From assembly GCF_003323715.1 (NCBI RefSeq), contig NZ_QOIN01000029.1, positions 1 to 64,000 of the forward strand: a stretch of 64,000 nucleotides of DNA, in the 5' to 3' direction. The position numbers were made by a program, and so were the translations under genes. Numbering within the stretch: position 1 is the first letter of the stretch; every line of letters begins with the position of its first letter. This document shows positions 8,298 through 15,623 of the stretch, piece after piece. Under the pieces are notes generated by a model. That model was given only the letters and a program-made list of their open reading frames with translations, was not told the DNA's origin and made no database searches. The stretch comes from Streptomyces diacarni. Lineage in GTDB: Bacteria; Actinomycetota; Actinomycetes; Streptomycetales; Streptomycetaceae.

Positions 8298-9272
8298 TCA
8301 TGAAGGCAGGGCGGCCAGCCAGTCGATCAGCAGTTCGTTGATCTCGGCGGGACGTTCCTGCTGGATCCAGTGGCCGCAGTCCTCCAGGATCCGGCTGCTG
8401 AGCAGCCCGGGCAGCGTGGTGGGGTAGGCGGCGATGGCGTCGGACAGCCAGGTGGTGGAGGCGTCCAGCCCGCCGCCGGCGAACAGCGCGGGCTGTCGGA
8501 TGGGGGCGCCGTCGAAGGCGGCGAGGTCGGCCCAGTCCCGGTCCATGTTGCGGTAGCGGTTCAGCGCCGGGGTCAGGCCGGTCCGCTCGAACTCCCCGGC
8601 GTAGACGTCGAGGTCGTCGGGGCCGAGCCAGCCGGGCAACTGGCCGGGGAAGCGCTCGCGCAGTGTTCCGCCCGCGCCGACGAAGTGGGGGTCGGGCGCG
8701 TCGGCGGGCGGCATGGTGTCGGCCGACAGCGCGGCGTAGATCCCCGCGAGCCAGCCGCGGACGTCCGGCTCGATCTCGGCCTCGGCTCGGCCGGGCTCCT
8801 GGAAGTAGGAGACGTAGAACTCGTCGCCGCCCATCCGTGCGAAGACCTCGCTCGGGCGTGGTCCGCCGTGCGGCGCGTAGGGGACGCTCAACAGCCCCAC
8901 CGCGCGGAAGACGTCCGGTTCGAGCAGCGCCGAGTCGGCGGCGATGGTCGACCCCCAGTCGTGTCCGACGATCACGGCCGACCGCTCGCCCAGGGCGCGG
9001 ACCACCGCGACGTTGTCCTCCACCAGCGCGCGCATCCGGTAGGCGGCGGGGTCGGCGGGCGCGGAGGACCGTCCGTAGCCGCGGACGTCGACGGCGACTG
9101 CCCGGTAGCCGGCGGCGGACAGCACCGGCAGCTGGTGCCGCCACGAGTACCAGGACTCGGGGAACCCGTGGACGAGCAGCACCAGCGGCCCTGTGCCCTG
9201 CTCCACCAGGTGGGTCCGCCCCGCGGGGGTCGGTACCAGCCGGTGGGTGACGTTCATGGTGTGCGGGGGCAT
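8298..9272 (-). CDS. Alpha/beta hydrolase, epoxide-hydrolase-like
   Basis: The 324-residue protein starts at ATG 9272 behind a strong GGAGGAG. HGFPE (35-39) and the nucleophile elbow VGHDWGS with Asp105 are those of soluble epoxide hydrolases and related dehalogenases, where the Asp attacks the substrate carbon. The catalytic His is most likely His301 (LEDCGHWIQQE). The cap region (about 150-240) contains Tyr residues of the kind that protonate the epoxide. Length is typical. The substrate is unknown; xenobiotic epoxides or halides are possible. A TTGCC-N5-GGCAA palindrome sits about 180 bp upstream and is repeated at the XRE-cupin gene at 13281, hinting at common control. Confidence 0.86.
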   Translation of the reverse strand: MPPHTMNVTHRLVPTPAGRTHLVEQGTGPLVLLVHGFPESWYSWRHQLPVLSAAGYRAVAVDVRGYGRSSAPADPAAYRMRALVEDNVAVVRALGERSAVIVGHDWGSTIAADSALLEPDVFRAVGLLSVPYAPHGGPRPSEVFARMGGDEFYVSYFQEPGRAEAEIEPDVRGWLAGIYAALSADTMPPADAPDPHFVGAGGTLRERFPGQLPGWLGPDDLDVYAGEFERTGLTPALNRYRNMDRDWADLAAFDGAPIRQPALFAGGGLDASTTWLSDAIAAYPTTLPGLLSSRILEDCGHWIQQERPAEINELLIDWLAALPS

Positions 9273-9308
9273 CGGTCTCCTCCTCGTGTTCCGGCCCGGC
9301 GGCCGAGC

Positions 9309-9352
9309 CGTGCACCCGCCGGGCGCGTCCCGTGCACCCGCCGGGCGCGTTG
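9309..9352. repeat. Tandem duplication of a 22-bp unit
   Basis: Two copies of a 22-bp unit beginning CGTGCACCCGCCGGGCGCGT lie head to tail (9309-9330, 9331-9352), followed by a degenerate third piece. The repeat sits in the leader of the hydrolase gene. No coding potential is supported. Confidence 0.7.
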
Positions 9353-9447
9353 CGTGCGCCGGACGCGTTCGGCACCGGGCGGTCCGGTCCGGCAGGCGGC
9401 GGCTCCCGACCGATCTTGCGGGGCCGCGCCCGGGCCCACGAGGCTTT

Positions 9448-9462
9448 TTGCCGTTCCGGCAA
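9448..9462. promoter_or_regulatory. Palindromic operator candidate TTGCC-N5-GGCAA
   Basis: TTGCC-GTTCC-GGCAA is a perfect interrupted palindrome, preceded by a T-run (CTTTTTGCC). The same arms and spacing recur at 13324-13338 in front of the XRE-cupin regulator, again preceded by CTTTT. It lies upstream of the epoxide-hydrolase-like gene (start 9272). The regulator that binds it is inferred, not shown. Confidence 0.5.
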
Positions 9463-9522
9463 CCGGCCCGGGCTCACGGCGTCGCGGGCCGCGCGCTCGA
9501 CGAGTCCGCCGAATGCCCCAGG

Positions 9523-10317
9523 TCAGGGGAGGATCGAATCCACGTAGCCGCCGTCCACGCGTACGGCCCCTCCGGTGGTCGCCGACGCGAGAGGGGAGCT
9601 GAGGTAGACGGCCATGTTGGCGATCTCGTCGGGCTCGATCAGCCGCTGGAGCAGGGACTGCGGCCGGTGCGTGCGCATGAACTCCCGCTGGGCCTCCTCC
9701 CAGGGCAGGGCGGGATCCACGAGTTCGCGGACGAAGTCCTCCACACCACCGGTGTGCGTCGGCCCCGCGATGAGGGAGTTGACGGTGACGCCGGTGCCGG
9801 CCGCGTCCTTGGCGAAGCCGCGGGTGACGCCGAGCAGCGCCGTCTTCGACATGCCGTAGTGGATCATTTCGGCGGGAATGACCACCGCCGAATCGCTGGC
9901 GATGTTCAGTACCCGCCCCCAGGAGCGCTCCTTCATGCCGGGCAGGAAGGAGCGGATCATCCGGACGGCGGCCAGCACGTTCACCTCGAAGTAGCGGCGC
10001 CATTCCGCGTCGGTGATCTCCAGCGCGTCCCTGGCGCCGAAGACGCCCAGGTTGTTGACGAGGATGTCCGCCGCGGGGACCGCCCGGGCGACCTCGCGGG
10101 CGCCCTCGTCGGTGGTGATGTCCCCCCAGGCGGCGACGAACGCGTCGCTGCCCGTCTGCGCGGAGAGCCGGGCGACGGCCGCCTCGACGGACTCCCGGCT
10201 GCGGCCGTTGACGGCCACCCGTGCGCCGGCGCGGGCCAGACCGGCGGCGATAGCCGCCCCGATGCCCTGGGTGGAGCCGGTGACGAGGGCCGTACGGGCG
10301 GAAAGATCGATGTGCAC
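9523..10317 (-). CDS. Short-chain dehydrogenase/reductase (SDR)
   Basis: I place the start at GTG 10317 (VHIDLSARTALVTGS), with AGGAGG a few bases upstream, giving 264 residues; the reading frame stays open further upstream but has no family similarity there. The N-terminal Rossmann motif is TGSTQGIG, the NNLG element follows, and the active site has IASDS...HYGMSK (Tyr-x-x-x-Lys). The C-terminus has the usual GGAVRVDGGY. It should oxidise or reduce a hydroxyl/keto group with NAD(P). It is divergent from another SDR gene (10496), and the 178-bp gap presumably carries both promoters. Substrate unknown. Confidence 0.88.
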   Translation of the reverse strand: MHIDLSARTALVTGSTQGIGAAIAAGLARAGARVAVNGRSRESVEAAVARLSAQTGSDAFVAAWGDITTDEGAREVARAVPAADILVNNLGVFGARDALEITDAEWRRYFEVNVLAAVRMIRSFLPGMKERSWGRVLNIASDSAVVIPAEMIHYGMSKTALLGVTRGFAKDAAGTGVTVNSLIAGPTHTGGVEDFVRELVDPALPWEEAQREFMRTHRPQSLLQRLIEPDEIANMAVYLSSPLASATTGGAVRVDGGYVDSILP

Positions 10318-10495
10318 GGGTCTCCTCCTGGAGCCAGGTCCGTCGTGGGGGTGCAAACGCCCGTCATCGCGGGTGGGCGGGTGCGGGCGGGCGAAAGGGG
10401 GACCGGTGATCCCTGGACAGGTGCTGCCTTCCTCCCACCGAAGGGGAGCGACACCGTGGAGAGGGAGAAACCCACCACAACGAAGGACGGCCACC

Positions 10496-11251
10496 ATGCC
10501 CCGCATCGCTCTCGTCACCGGCGCCAACCGCGGTCTGGGCCGCAGCACCGCACTGCACCTCGCCGAGGCCGGCATCGACGTCCTGCTCACCTACCGCTCG
10601 CACGCCGACGAGGCGGAGGCGGTCGCCGAGCGCGTCCGCGCGCTCGGCCGGACGGCGGTGGCCCTTCGGCTGGACACCGCCGACACCTCCGCCTTCCCGG
10701 CCTTCGCCACGGACGTGCGGGACGCCCTGAAGCGGCACTGGGACCGCGAGCATTTCGACGCCCTGGTCAACAACGCGGGACACGGTGTCCAAAAGCCGTT
10801 CGACCAGACCACCGAGGAGGACTTCGACGGGCTGATGGGCGTCCACGTCAAGGGCGTCTTCTTCCTCACCCAGGCAATGCTGCCCCTCCTCAGGGACGGA
10901 GGACACATCCTCAACGTCTCCACCGGACTGACCCGCTTCGTCGCCGCCGAGACCTCCGCGTACGCTGCCGCCAAGGGCGCCGTCGAGGTGCTCACCCGCT
11001 ACCTGGCCAAGGAGCTGGGGCCGCGCGGTATCGCCGTCAACGCGCTGGCGCCCGGAGCCACCGCCACCGACTTCAACGGCGGCGCGGTGCGCGACCAGGC
11101 GGCGGCGCGGACCGCCCTCGGCTCGGTCACCGCCATGGGCCGGGTCGGTGAACCGGACGACATCGGTGCAGCCGCGGCGGCCCTGCTCGCCCCGGGCACG
11201 GCCTGGATCACCGGGCAGCGCGTCGAGGCGTCGGGCGGCATGCTGCTCTGA
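10496..11251 (+). CDS. Short-chain dehydrogenase/reductase (SDR)
   Basis: The 251-residue protein starts at ATG 10496 behind GAAGGA. It has TGANRGLG for cofactor binding, VNNAGHG, the catalytic S/Y/K set (NVSTGLTRF...YAAAKG) and the terminal VEASGGMLL. Features are those of classical SDRs acting on small carbonyl compounds. It is followed, after a repeat-rich 142-bp spacer, by an MmyB-type regulator gene on the same strand. SDR genes next to such XRE regulators are common in actinomycetes, where the regulator often controls the reductase; that link is inference. Confidence 0.88.
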   Translation: MPRIALVTGANRGLGRSTALHLAEAGIDVLLTYRSHADEAEAVAERVRALGRTAVALRLDTADTSAFPAFATDVRDALKRHWDREHFDALVNNAGHGVQKPFDQTTEEDFDGLMGVHVKGVFFLTQAMLPLLRDGGHILNVSTGLTRFVAAETSAYAAAKGAVEVLTRYLAKELGPRGIAVNALAPGATATDFNGGAVRDQAAARTALGSVTAMGRVGEPDDIGAAAAALLAPGTAWITGQRVEASGGMLL

Positions 11252-11300
11252 CGTGCCGCTTCGGGAGCGATCCGTAAGCTGCCCCGAGAGCTGCCCCGAG

Positions 11301-11370
11301 AGTCGCTCAGGCTGCTCAGGGCCGCTCTGAGCCGCTCAGGGCCGCTCTGAGCCGCTCTGAGTCGCTCCGA
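11301..11370. repeat. Exact 10-bp-period repeat array upstream of the XRE gene
   Basis: Seven consecutive decamers are variants of GCCGCTC(A/T)G(A/G), each exactly 10 bases: AGTCGCTCAG, GCTGCTCAGG, GCCGCTCTGA, GCCGCTCAGG, GCCGCTCTGA, GCCGCTCTGA, GTCGCTCCGA. Just before them a 12-bp unit GCTGCCCCGAGA is repeated twice (11278-11301). The array ends about 23 bp before the GTG of the regulator gene. Helical phasing suggests binding sites on one DNA face, although slippage could also produce it. Confidence 0.75.
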
Positions 11371-11393
11371 GAGAGTCCGAGAGAGGGAGAACA

Positions 11394-12266
11394 GTGGACC
11401 GAGCACAGCTCGCGGACTTCCTGCGCGTCCGGCGGGAAGCCCTCCAGCCCGAGGACGTGGGACTGCCCCGCGGCCCGCGCCGGCGCACCCGCGGCCTGCG
11501 CCGGGAGGAGGCGGCGGCGCTGAGCGGCATGTCGACCGACTACTACGGCCGCCTCGAACAGCAGCGTGGACCGCAGCCGTCTCCGGCGATGCTCGCGGCG
11601 ATGGCCCGCGGGCTGAGGCTGTCCCTGGCCGAACGCGACCACCTCTTCCGCATCGCCGGACACAACGCCCCGCCGCGGACCGGCTCCGACCACCTCGCAC
11701 CCGGGCTGATGCGGATTCTCGACCGGCTCGGTGACACCCCCGCGCAGGTCGTCACCGACCTGGCCGAGACGCTGTGGCAGACACCGCTGGCCGCCGCGCT
11801 GGTCGGGGACGAGATGCGCCTGACCGGACCGAACCGCAGCCTCCTGCGCCGCTGGTTCACCGACCCTGCCGCCCGGCTGCTCTATCCGGAGGAGGACCAC
11901 CCCCGGCACAGCCGGTTCTTCACAGCCGAGCTGCGCGGCGCCTACTCGCGGCAGGGCCGCGGCAGCCGGGCCGAGGCCCTCGTCGAGGAGCTGCTGGGGA
12001 CCAGCGAGGAGTTCGCCCGCTGGTGGAGCGCCCACGAGGTCAGCGCGCCCCGCGTCGATCCGAAGAGGTTCTGCCACCCCGAACTCGGCGTCCTGGAGCT
12101 GCAGTGCCAGGTCCTCCTGGACCCGGAGCAGGCGCAGGCGCTCCTCGTCTACACGGCGACACCGGGCACCGAGAGCGACGAGAAACTCCGGCTCCTCCCG
12201 GCGACCGCCTCCCGTCCGGCGGGCGCCGCTCCTGCGGCGGACGCCATCCGCCCGGCGGACGCCTGA
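11394..12266 (+). CDS. XRE-family regulator with MmyB-like ligand-binding domain
   Basis: The 290-residue protein starts at GTG 11394 behind AGGGAGA. Residues about 5-85 form the helix-turn-helix, with the typical RTRGLRREEAAALSGMSTDYYGRLEQ and GPQPSPAMLAAMARGLRLS. Residues about 105-265 match the MmyB-type domain (DTPAQVVTDLAETLWQTPLA...WWSAHEV...HPELGVLEL), thought to bind a small hydrophobic ligand. Members usually regulate an adjacent dehydrogenase gene. Here the neighbour upstream is an SDR on the same strand, and a decamer repeat array lies between. The last 20 residues are an Ala/Pro-rich tail. Confidence 0.9.
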   Translation: MDRAQLADFLRVRREALQPEDVGLPRGPRRRTRGLRREEAAALSGMSTDYYGRLEQQRGPQPSPAMLAAMARGLRLSLAERDHLFRIAGHNAPPRTGSDHLAPGLMRILDRLGDTPAQVVTDLAETLWQTPLAAALVGDEMRLTGPNRSLLRRWFTDPAARLLYPEEDHPRHSRFFTAELRGAYSRQGRGSRAEALVEELLGTSEEFARWWSAHEVSAPRVDPKRFCHPELGVLELQCQVLLDPEQAQALLVYTATPGTESDEKLRLLPATASRPAGAAPAADAIRPADA

Positions 12267-12339
12267 AAGGTCCTCCGGAGCGCCGGGCCCGGGTGGAGCT
12301 CGCGCATCCGCCCGTGTCCTGTGCCCCCGGTTCCTGGGC

Positions 12340-12531
12340 CTACTCGCCCCCGCCCACCTCGAACAGCAGGAAGAGGAAGCCGGCCAGCAGGTGACCGGCC
12401 ACCACGTAGACGAAGAGGCGCAGCGCCAGACCGCGCGGAAAGCGCCCGTAGCCGCGCTCGACACCCGGTTCGTCCCGGGGCTTGCGCGGGCGTGCCGGCC
12501 GGTGCGGGGGACGGGGAGCCGGGGTGCTCAT
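12340..12531 (-). CDS. Small single-span membrane protein (DUF6126-like)
   Basis: This 63-residue protein starts at ATG 12531 behind GGAAAGG. It has a Pro/Arg-rich cytoplasmic head (1-25), the segment GYGRFPRGLALRLFVYVVAG, and a single membrane helix (about 38-58) ending FEVGGGE. I recall this pattern as the DUF6126 family, which is often encoded directly after an XRE-cupin regulator, as here (12631-13281, same strand, 99-bp gap). Its role is unknown. Confidence 0.72.
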   Translation of the reverse strand: MSTPAPRPPHRPARPRKPRDEPGVERGYGRFPRGLALRLFVYVVAGHLLAGFLFLLFEVGGGE

Positions 12532-12630
12532 GGCGGGGCCTTTCCGTACGTGGACGTGCGCGGTCGAGAGGGGCAGATCGGGTGGACGGGACGGACGAGG
12601 GGCGGGAGGGCCCTCTCAACGAGCAGGAGC

Positions 12631-13281
12631 TCAGCGGGGTGTCGGTGCGGGCCCTGGGCCGTGTCCTGGCGGGCCGCCCACGCACAGCTCCGCGGTGGGC
12701 GACTGGAGCAGTGTGTGGACGAAGAGAAGATCGACGCCGTCCGCCGACACGGCCTCAAGACGGTGCGGCGTCAGAGAGTCGAAGTGCGCCGAGTCGCCGC
12801 TGCCCAGCACCTCGGTCGTCTGTCCGAGGGTGAGACGCAGGCGGCCACGCTGGACGTGCAGCCACTCCTCGCCCGGATGGACGCGGACGAGGTCGCCCTG
12901 CGGTCCGCGCGGTACGTGCACGCACAGGGCCTGGAGCGCGCGCCCGGCCTGACCTGCCCGCCGGTAGCGCCAGCCCCCCGCGTCGACGGCCTCCATCTCG
13001 GCGCCTCTGACGACGGGGTCGGCGGCCGCGGTGGTCTCTCCCAGCAGATCGCCCGCGGTGGTGCCGTAGACCCGCGCGAGGGTGAGGAGAAGCGGCAGGG
13101 ACGGCTGCCGCTTCCCGGTCTCCAGGCGGGAGAGGTGGGCGGGCGAGAGCCCGGCCCTGCGTGCGGACGCCTCCAGGCTCAACCCGCTCCGCCGCCTCAG
13201 CAGGCGCATCCGCGGCGCGAAAGCGGGCAGCTCTCCCGTTTCGGCCCCGGCTGCCTCATGATGGTGAGGGTTCGGGCTCAT
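12631..13281 (-). CDS. XRE-cupin transcriptional regulator
   Basis: The start is set at ATG 13281 (MSPNPHHHEA), giving 216 residues; the frame is open further upstream across the promoter palindromes. The helix-turn-helix (about residues 24-80) reads RMRLLRRRSGLSLEASARRA...LSRLETGKRQPSL. The C-terminal cupin has the metal/ligand barrel motifs VHPGEEWLHVQRGRLRLTLG and GDSAHFDSLTPHRLEA. Proteins of this build (SutR/PuuR-like) sense a small metabolite and usually repress their own operon. Inverted repeats lie directly upstream of the gene (13301-13338), consistent with autoregulation. The downstream gene encodes a small membrane protein. Confidence 0.9.
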   Translation of the reverse strand: MSPNPHHHEAAGAETGELPAFAPRMRLLRRRSGLSLEASARRAGLSPAHLSRLETGKRQPSLPLLLTLARVYGTTAGDLLGETTAAADPVVRGAEMEAVDAGGWRYRRAGQAGRALQALCVHVPRGPQGDLVRVHPGEEWLHVQRGRLRLTLGQTTEVLGSGDSAHFDSLTPHRLEAVSADGVDLLFVHTLLQSPTAELCVGGPPGHGPGPAPTPR

Positions 13282-13300
13282 GTTCTCGATTAAGGCACGG

Positions 13301-13338
13301 GCCTTCCCCGCAAGGCAAAACTTTTGCCCCAGTGGCAA
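13301..13338. promoter_or_regulatory. Nested palindromes between XRE-cupin and macro-domain genes
   Basis: Three overlapping inverted repeats occur in 38 bp: GCCTT-N6-AAGGC (13301-13316), GGCAAAA-C-TTTTGCC (13314-13328, perfect) and TTGCC-N5-GGCAA (13324-13338, perfect). They share half-sites (A)AGGCAA / TTGCC. The block lies 20-57 bp upstream of the regulator start (13281, minus) and 80-117 bp upstream of the macro gene (13418, plus). It is a strong operator candidate, probably for the XRE-cupin regulator. Confidence 0.62.
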
Positions 13339-13417
13339 GGACGCGGTCGTTTCCGCCGCTGCGCGAGGGCGCCGCGCGAGCGGGCCGTTGTCGGTGGGTC
13401 CCGCTATCGTCCCGTGC

Positions 13418-13897
13418 ATGGCGCAGTTGGAGATCGTACGGGGAGACGCCACGTCGCCGCAGGGCAAGGGCGTGAAGATCATCGCGCATGTCTGCAACGA
13501 CCTGGGAGGCTGGGGCAAGGGCTTCGTGTCCGCGCTCTCCCGCCGCTGGGCGGAGCCGGAGGCCGCCTACCGGCGCTGGCACCGGGAGCGTGCGCACAAC
13601 GACTTCGGGCTCGGCGCCGTCCAGTTCGTCCAGGTCGACCGCTATGTGTGGGTGGCGAACATGATCGGGCAGCGCGGTATGCGCAGGGGCAGCAAGGGCG
13701 TCCCGGTGCGGTACGAGGCGATCGCCACCGCTCTGGGCACGGTGGCGGGCAGGGCCGAGGAGCTGGGTGCCTCCGTGCACATGCCGAAAATAGGCTGCGG
13801 CCTGGCCCAAGGGCGCTGGGAGCGGGTCCGCCCGCTGATAGAGGAGCGCGTGGTGCGGCGCGGGGTCGCGGTCACGGTGTACGAGCGGGACGGCTGA
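13418..13897 (+). CDS. Macro-domain protein (ADP-ribose-derivative binding/hydrolysis)
   Basis: The 159-residue protein is essentially a single macro domain. It opens with LEIVRGDATSPQGKGVKIIA, continues with HVCNDLGGWGKGFVSALSRR for ligand binding, and contains ASVHMPKIGCGLAQGRWE near the end, matching the Poa1p/ALC1-like subgroup. Members bind ADP-ribose and often remove phosphate from ADP-ribose-1''-phosphate or reverse ADP-ribosylation. There is no ribosome site; TATCGT at 13405-13410 sits 7 bases before the ATG, as expected for a leaderless transcript. The gene is divergent from the XRE-cupin regulator and shares its palindromic region. Confidence 0.85.
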   Translation: MAQLEIVRGDATSPQGKGVKIIAHVCNDLGGWGKGFVSALSRRWAEPEAAYRRWHRERAHNDFGLGAVQFVQVDRYVWVANMIGQRGMRRGSKGVPVRYEAIATALGTVAGRAEELGASVHMPKIGCGLAQGRWERVRPLIEERVVRRGVAVTVYERDG

Positions 13898-14020
13898 CCC
13901 GCCGGCACAGGGGCCCGGCCGGTAGAGGGGTCTGGCTAGAGGGGCTTGGCCGGCACGGGCGGAGTCGGGTCCCCGGTCGGGCGGGTTGACGCGTCGGCAT
14001 CGGCCGAGTCGGCTCGCCGG

Positions 14021-14080
14021 ACGGACGGACGGACGGACGGACGGACGGACGGACGGACGGATGGACGGACGGACGGACGG
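14021..14080. repeat. ACGG tetranucleotide microsatellite
   Basis: Ten ACGG units (14021-14060), one ATGG variant, then four more ACGG units make 15 units in 60 bp. The tract lies between the convergent macro-domain gene and the MFS gene, 32 bp before the MFS stop, so length changes would not alter either protein. Confidence 0.95.
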
Positions 14081-14111
14081 CACGGGCCGTGCCGGCTCCG
14101 CCGGCCGGTGG

Positions 14112-15437
14112 CTAGCGTTCGGGGACGTAGCGCCAGAAGGCGGGCACCGCGAAGGCGAGGGCCAGCGTGCCGGCCACCACCAGCAGGCCGCCGCCGATCA
14201 CGGTGTGCCGGGTCCCGGCAGCCGCGCCGATCGTGCCGTGCAACAGGTCCGCGAGGCGGGGCCCGCCCGCCACCACGACGGTGAAGACCCCCTGCATCCT
14301 GCCGCGCATCTCGTCGGTCGCGGCCGACTGGAGGATGGCGCCGCGGAAGACCATCGAGACCATGTCGGCGGCGCCCGCCACGGCGAGCATCACCGCGGCC
14401 AGCCACAGCGGCCCGGAGAGCCCGAACCCGGAGACCGACAGCCCCCAGGCGCTGACGGCGAGAACGACCATCACCCCGTGCCGCCGTACCCGGGAGTACA
14501 GGCCGGACAGCAGCCCGCACAACAGGGCGCCCACGGGGAGAGCCGCGTACAGCACACCGAGAGTCGTGCCGCCGCCGTCGGGGCCGCCGAAGTCGAGTTG
14601 CGCCATCTGCGGGAAGAGCGCGCGCGGCATGCCCAGCACCATGGCGATGACGTCGGCGAGGAAGGAGACCAGCAGCAGCCGCTTGCGTACCAGGTAGCGG
14701 AAGCCGTCCACGATGTCGGCGAGCCCGGCGCGCCGGGCCGCGACCTTGAGCGGGGGCAGGGACGGCAGCCGCCAGACCGCCCACAGCGCCACCACGAGGG
14801 CCAGTGAGTCGCACAGGTACAGCACCGGAAGTCCGAGTACCGGCACCAGCGCCCCGGCGAGCAGCGGTCCGGCGATCTGGCCGAACTGCGAAACGGTCGA
14901 GGTCAGCGCGGTGGCGGAGGGAAGCTGTTCGGCCGGTACGAGTCGGGCCACCGACGCGGTGCGCGTCGGCTGGTTGATACCGAACAGCGCCTGCTGGAGG
15001 GCGAGCAGGACGAGCAGGACGGTGACCGACCGCATGCCGGTGGCCGCCTGCGCCCAGAACAGCAGCGAGGTGAGGGCGATGCCCGAGTTGCTGAACAGCA
15101 GCAGTTTGCGCCGGTCCATCAGATCGGCGACCGCCCCGCCCCACAGGGCGAAGACGACCAGCGGGACGAGCGCGGCGGCGCCTGCCAGGCCGACGAGCGC
15201 GGAGGAGCCGGTGTCGTCGTAGATCTGCAGCGGCACGGCGACGGCCGTCAACTGGCTTCCGACGGCCGTGACCACGGTCGAGGACCACAGCCGCCGGAAG
15301 GGGACTATGCGCAGTGGTGCGGTGTCCACCGCGAAGCGACGCAGCCGCCGCAGACCGGTTCTCCTGTCCCGTGACGCGTCGGTGAGTTCGTCGTCGGGGG
15401 GACCCGAGCGGTCCTGGTGCGGTGTGTCGGTGGTCAC
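14112..15437 (-). CDS. MFS exporter, EntS-like (MFS_3) family
   Basis: I choose GTG 15437 (VTTDTPHQD) because GGAG precedes it at proper spacing; the frame is open to 15494. The 441-residue protein has a hydrophilic N-terminus, then FRRLWSSTVVTAVGSQLTAV, the motif GGAVADLMDRRKLL, GINQPTRTASVARLVP and about 12 hydrophobic segments. This matches the EntS/MFS_3 group, which exports siderophores, macrolides and other metabolites. A siderophore-export role for the locus at 32-45 kb is conceivable, but the gene is 18 kb away with no iron box seen, so the substrate is open. The next gene (16358) is on the same strand, 186 bp upstream. Confidence 0.85.
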   Translation of the reverse strand: MTTDTPHQDRSGPPDDELTDASRDRRTGLRRLRRFAVDTAPLRIVPFRRLWSSTVVTAVGSQLTAVAVPLQIYDDTGSSALVGLAGAAALVPLVVFALWGGAVADLMDRRKLLLFSNSGIALTSLLFWAQAATGMRSVTVLLVLLALQQALFGINQPTRTASVARLVPAEQLPSATALTSTVSQFGQIAGPLLAGALVPVLGLPVLYLCDSLALVVALWAVWRLPSLPPLKVAARRAGLADIVDGFRYLVRKRLLLVSFLADVIAMVLGMPRALFPQMAQLDFGGPDGGGTTLGVLYAALPVGALLCGLLSGLYSRVRRHGVMVVLAVSAWGLSVSGFGLSGPLWLAAVMLAVAGAADMVSMVFRGAILQSAATDEMRGRMQGVFTVVVAGGPRLADLLHGTIGAAAGTRHTVIGGGLLVVAGTLALAFAVPAFWRYVPER

Positions 15438-15623
15438 CGGCCGTTCTCCGTTCTCGGCCGGTGGAATCCCGTCGGCTCCGCGCCGCCGCGCCACCCCGGC
15501 CGTTTCGAGCAGGCTGAAGAGACGCGTTGGTTGACGTTAACGCCTACGGTCGCGGCTCGGGCGCCTGTGCGGGGCGCGTCGGGCCGGAGCAATCCAGCAC
15601 GCTAACCGGCGGATCGCAGCAGG

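Noticed and set aside
8246..8306. Repeated GTGGCCCTTCA and the palindrome CCTTCATGAAGG at the hydrolase stop
   Set aside because: The palindrome is only 12 bp and overlaps coding sequence; it is too weak to call a terminator or operator.
14112..15437. EntS-like MFS as the siderophore exporter
   Set aside because: It is 18 kb from the siderophore operon with no iron box in front; family membership alone does not define the substrate.
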